From Agarophyton chilense (taxonomy: Eukaryota > Rhodophyta > Florideophyceae > Gracilariales > Gracilariaceae), in the NCBI GenBank assembly GCA_030374765.1, contig JARGXX010000080.1, positions 930,001-994,000 on the forward strand: a DNA stretch of 64,000 bases. Reading direction: 5' to 3'. This document shows, one piece after another, positions 61,627 through 64,000 of the stretch. The notes beneath the pieces were generated by a model. The model had not been told where the DNA came from, did not search any database, and was given only the letters and a program-made list of their open reading frames with translations. The position numbers and the translations under genes were made by a program. Each line of letters begins with the position of its first letter. Positions within the stretch are counted from its first letter, which is position 1.

Positions 61627-63177
61627 ATGATTCACGGTCTGAAGGTGTCTCTCGCAAAGGGCACCACCAAGAAGAAGATCATAAAGGGGGATGAATCACT
61701 TTCCGCCACGAAAAATACCCTCTACCAATGGCGCACGTCGGTCCAGTCTCTTTTGGCCTGTGTGGTTTCGAATGAGGAGGCATGGAACTCTATTTTCTCT
61801 ACTTATAACTCGTTTGAGACCATTGGATCGTCGATATATCCGGAGAAGGATTCTCCGGTTCGCATGCTCTTAGTGGACTTGCAAAGCGCTAAATCGCGTT
61901 TAGATACGCCTGAGTCCAGTGCGGTGGAATCCAACTTCAACGCCGTTCAACGCTTGGATATGTCGAAGAAAGAACTCAGCGCCCTTCTCGTGCGAATAGA
62001 TAATACCGAACATTTGCACGAAACACGTCTGGATGTAATCCGGCAGCATAAATATTACGATGCGAAGACACGCCAAATGCTTCAAAACGAATCCAAACGT
62101 CGAAACCCCGTTTCGCAGAAAGAATTGGAACGGCGCTCGCGCAACCAAACCAAAGTGCAAGAGTTGGCACAAGAAATGGCCAACATGAATAGAAACATAT
62201 ATGCTGAGATGGATGCTATTGAAGTGGAGCGACTCGCCGTTGCAGACCGTGCCCTATCTGCTATGCTTCTTTTACAACGACACTACTTTGATGCGAATCC
62301 ATTGAAAAGTATTATCGCCAAGGCTGATGAAATTGGTCTCGGTCACAGAGTTTTAATGCGTTCGGAACAGCGACCATGGATATCAACGGACAACGCTACT
62401 CTCCCGAACGTAGCTACCCCTCAGAGCCCTCTACCAAATTCTGCATATCCACCGTACAGCCCGAGTGCAGGAGGCGCAGCGTTTCCTCGAGTAGACACTG
62501 CCCCCACAGCACCACCACCAGATGATGGGTCGTCCGGATACGGTACTTCGTACTCACCGATGCCACAGCCCCCACCTCCGCCTCCACCTCCGCCTCCGCC
62601 TCCATCTTCGTCAAATGCATATGGATCCCCGCGTCATACGAATGGTCCAACGAGCTATGCTATGCCGGCCACTTCTCAAAGCGCATCACGGCCTCCAGTT
62701 CCTCTCGCTTCTACGCCCCAAACATCACATGGTTATAATGCGTATGTACAGGGTGCATCCCCTGTTACCAGTACAATCAATCCGAACGCTTATCGTCCAG
62801 AGACCTCTCCGACATCGAATCAAATGGGCTACACGTTCCATCCACCTCAACCCGCGGGTGCGCCTTCGAATCAAACGAATTATCATTCTTCTTCGTCTGC
62901 CACAGGCTATCATCACCCGCCGAGTTCGTATCCACCGACATCGTCACCTGTAGGATTTTCTGCACCAGCACCGCCGCCACCGCCGCCACCGCCGCCACCA
63001 CCAAGGTCTCCATCCACGAGTTATTCCGCCCCATATTCGGTACAAGCACGCACGGAAAATCAGCCGTCCCCCACTCCATCTCCACCACCCGCTCCACGTT
63101 TCGCGTACGAAACACCTGCAGGGGGGACTGAAACTTCTCAGAACGCTGCAGAAAAAAAAGGCCCAAATAGCTCTTGA
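61627..63177 (+). CDS. BAR-like coiled-coil protein with proline-rich tail, paralogue 2
   Basis: Start chosen at ATG 61627 (MIHGLKVSLAKGTTKKK), which lines up with the start of paralogue 1; 516 aa. The first 23 codons of the longer open frame have only a GTG. The helical domain covers about residues 20-245 (KSRLDTPESSAVESNFNAVQ, RSRNQTKVQELAQEMANMNR, AVADRALSAMLLLQRHYFDA). The second half is rich in Pro, Ser, Tyr and Gln, with two runs of 9-11 consecutive prolines near residues 320 and 455. Such runs bind SH3, WW or profilin, so a role linking membrane curvature to actin is plausible but unproven. Confidence 0.68.
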   Translation: MIHGLKVSLAKGTTKKKIIKGDESLSATKNTLYQWRTSVQSLLACVVSNEEAWNSIFSTYNSFETIGSSIYPEKDSPVRMLLVDLQSAKSRLDTPESSAVESNFNAVQRLDMSKKELSALLVRIDNTEHLHETRLDVIRQHKYYDAKTRQMLQNESKRRNPVSQKELERRSRNQTKVQELAQEMANMNRNIYAEMDAIEVERLAVADRALSAMLLLQRHYFDANPLKSIIAKADEIGLGHRVLMRSEQRPWISTDNATLPNVATPQSPLPNSAYPPYSPSAGGAAFPRVDTAPTAPPPDDGSSGYGTSYSPMPQPPPPPPPPPPPPSSSNAYGSPRHTNGPTSYAMPATSQSASRPPVPLASTPQTSHGYNAYVQGASPVTSTINPNAYRPETSPTSNQMGYTFHPPQPAGAPSNQTNYHSSSSATGYHHPPSSYPPTSSPVGFSAPAPPPPPPPPPPPRSPSTSYSAPYSVQARTENQPSPTPSPPPAPRFAYETPAGGTETSQNAAEKKGPNSS

Positions 63178-63470
63178 TTCTTCATATTGTCAACGCCATT
63201 TTACTTGACATTGAAATAAGAAAGAACTTTCGTCGTTGCTTCAGTAGCTCTAGTTTAAGACTATATCACGAGACTCATACTTTCGTAAGCAGTAGTACAT
63301 CCTGATTTCGCACAGCCCTAGGCATCTACTGGGCTTACATTCGACCAGCAGCGCAACAGAAGTCGAGGGCATTCCTTTGAATAAACAATTACATTCTGTT
63401 GTCTTTGTTCCCCCAAGAAAATTCCTTTTACTGAGTGCTCTGTCACGTAGTTAGCTGATCGTCTTCGTCT
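63178..63470. other. Short intergenic region, nothing recognised
   Basis: Lies between the stop of paralogue 2 and the stop of the convergent NDUFA5 gene. Confidence 0.5.
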
Positions 63471-63986
63471 TCAATCGATGACAGTTATGACAACCGGTTT
63501 TTCCCCATCCTTCATTTCCCATGGCTTCCATTCTATCATGCGAGGAATCAGTTGAAGCTCGTCTTCGGCTTGCTCGATAACCTCTTCAATCTGGCCCACA
63601 TTCAATGTTTTCTCAATCTTATTGATATCTTGATTTTCGCTTATAATTCCCATTCGATAGTTGGTTATCTTTTCAACGTTAGCTCTGTACTTTGCAGTTT
63701 CTGGAATCTCATTCACCGCATCAAGAGTTTGTTTGTAGAGCTTGACAAGTGTCTAACACATTACATTTTGGATAACCAATCGGGCAGTTTTCAACTCGGA
63801 TGACACTGTTAGGACTGGTGTTGATTTGAGATAAAGCGCCGAAGTATTGGCCATAGGTTGAAATTGAATGCTTACCGCTCGTGGATCGTCACCCGCAGAG
63901 AGACCAACAGGCCCGGGTTCCCGAATCTGGGACGCAAATCTTCGCAGTGAAGGCGTGGACGCTCGTATTGCCAGTGTTCGAAGCAT
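63471..63986 (-). CDS. NDUFA5: Mitochondrial complex I subunit NDUFA5 (B13), two exons
   Basis: Accessory subunit of NADH:ubiquinone oxidoreductase on the matrix side of the inner mitochondrial membrane. Exon 1 is 63876-63986 (37 codons) and exon 2 is 63471-63752; together 130 aa. The N-terminus, MLRTLAIRASTPSLRRFASQ, is a typical presequence with Arg, Ser and no acidic residues. The mature part matches the family: GPVGLSAGDDPRA then TLVKLYKQTLDAVNEIP, ETAKYRANVEKITNYRM, GQIEEVIEQAEDEL and MIEWKPWE. Exon 1 and exon 2 alone each look like unrelated short frames, and the splice explains both. Confidence 0.9.
63753..63875 (-). other. Intron in NDUFA5 (123 nt)
   Basis: Starts GTAAGC and ends TGTGTTAG, phase 0. 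Its removal joins GDDPRA to TLVKLYKQTL as in NDUFA5 proteins. A TCCTAAC sequence lies well upstream of the 3' end. Confidence 0.85.
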
Positions 63987-64000
63987 GATAAGGTTTACGG

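Noticed and set aside
61272..61694. 140-codon frame before BAR-like paralogue 2
   Set aside because: It overlaps the paralogue 2 coding start in another frame and has no recognisable features; more likely leader sequence.

Overview
This is nuclear DNA from a compact eukaryote. Every gene I recognise is eukaryotic: AP-3 mu, DAP3/mS29, a DHHC palmitoyltransferase, NMD3, eIF3d, RTF1, two ABCA transporters, TRMO, VMA21, ERV1 and NDUFA5. Most run as one uninterrupted exon, and I could reconstruct four short GT-AG introns. A YbeY endoribonuclease with a leader-like N-terminus hints at an organelle of bacterial origin. A unicellular alga such as a red alga is a reasonable guess, but the sequence does not prove it. 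TGA, TAG and TAA all end host genes, so the code looks standard.

Layout. Bases 1-1711 hold a decayed Tc1/mariner transposase interrupted by a foreign segment. Bases 2529-14311 are a complete Ty3/gypsy chromovirus-type LTR retrotransposon (element A): 794-nt LTRs, perfect 5-bp target duplication, primer-binding site, gag, pol with a C-terminal chromodomain, an antisense gene and a polypurine tract. Bases 15547-27262 are a related element (B) with 922/923-nt LTRs and the same organisation. Its right LTR abuts a truncated third Ty3/gypsy relic (C, 27263 to about 28850) and it has no target duplication. From about 31 kb onward the window is a gene-dense host region with many closely spaced convergent or divergent pairs.

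The most notable finding is in the retrotransposons. Elements A and B are divergent in sequence and both have stop codons in gag-pol, yet both carry, between pol and the 3' LTR, a homologous long gene on the opposite strand. In B it is open for 575 codons; in A it has one stop. Its protein matches no family I know. The same elements carry two internal copies of the polypurine-tract string at matching places in pol, and a slippery-like site with a conserved hairpin at a -1 gag/pol junction.

The host genes show no operon-like theme. They cover vesicle traffic (AP-3 mu, DHHC, VMA21, two BAR-like paralogues), mitochondrial function (mS29, ERV1, NDUFA5), ribosome export, translation and rRNA/tRNA maturation (NMD3, eIF3d, YbeY, TRMO), transcription elongation (RTF1) and lipid or substrate transport (ABCA pair).
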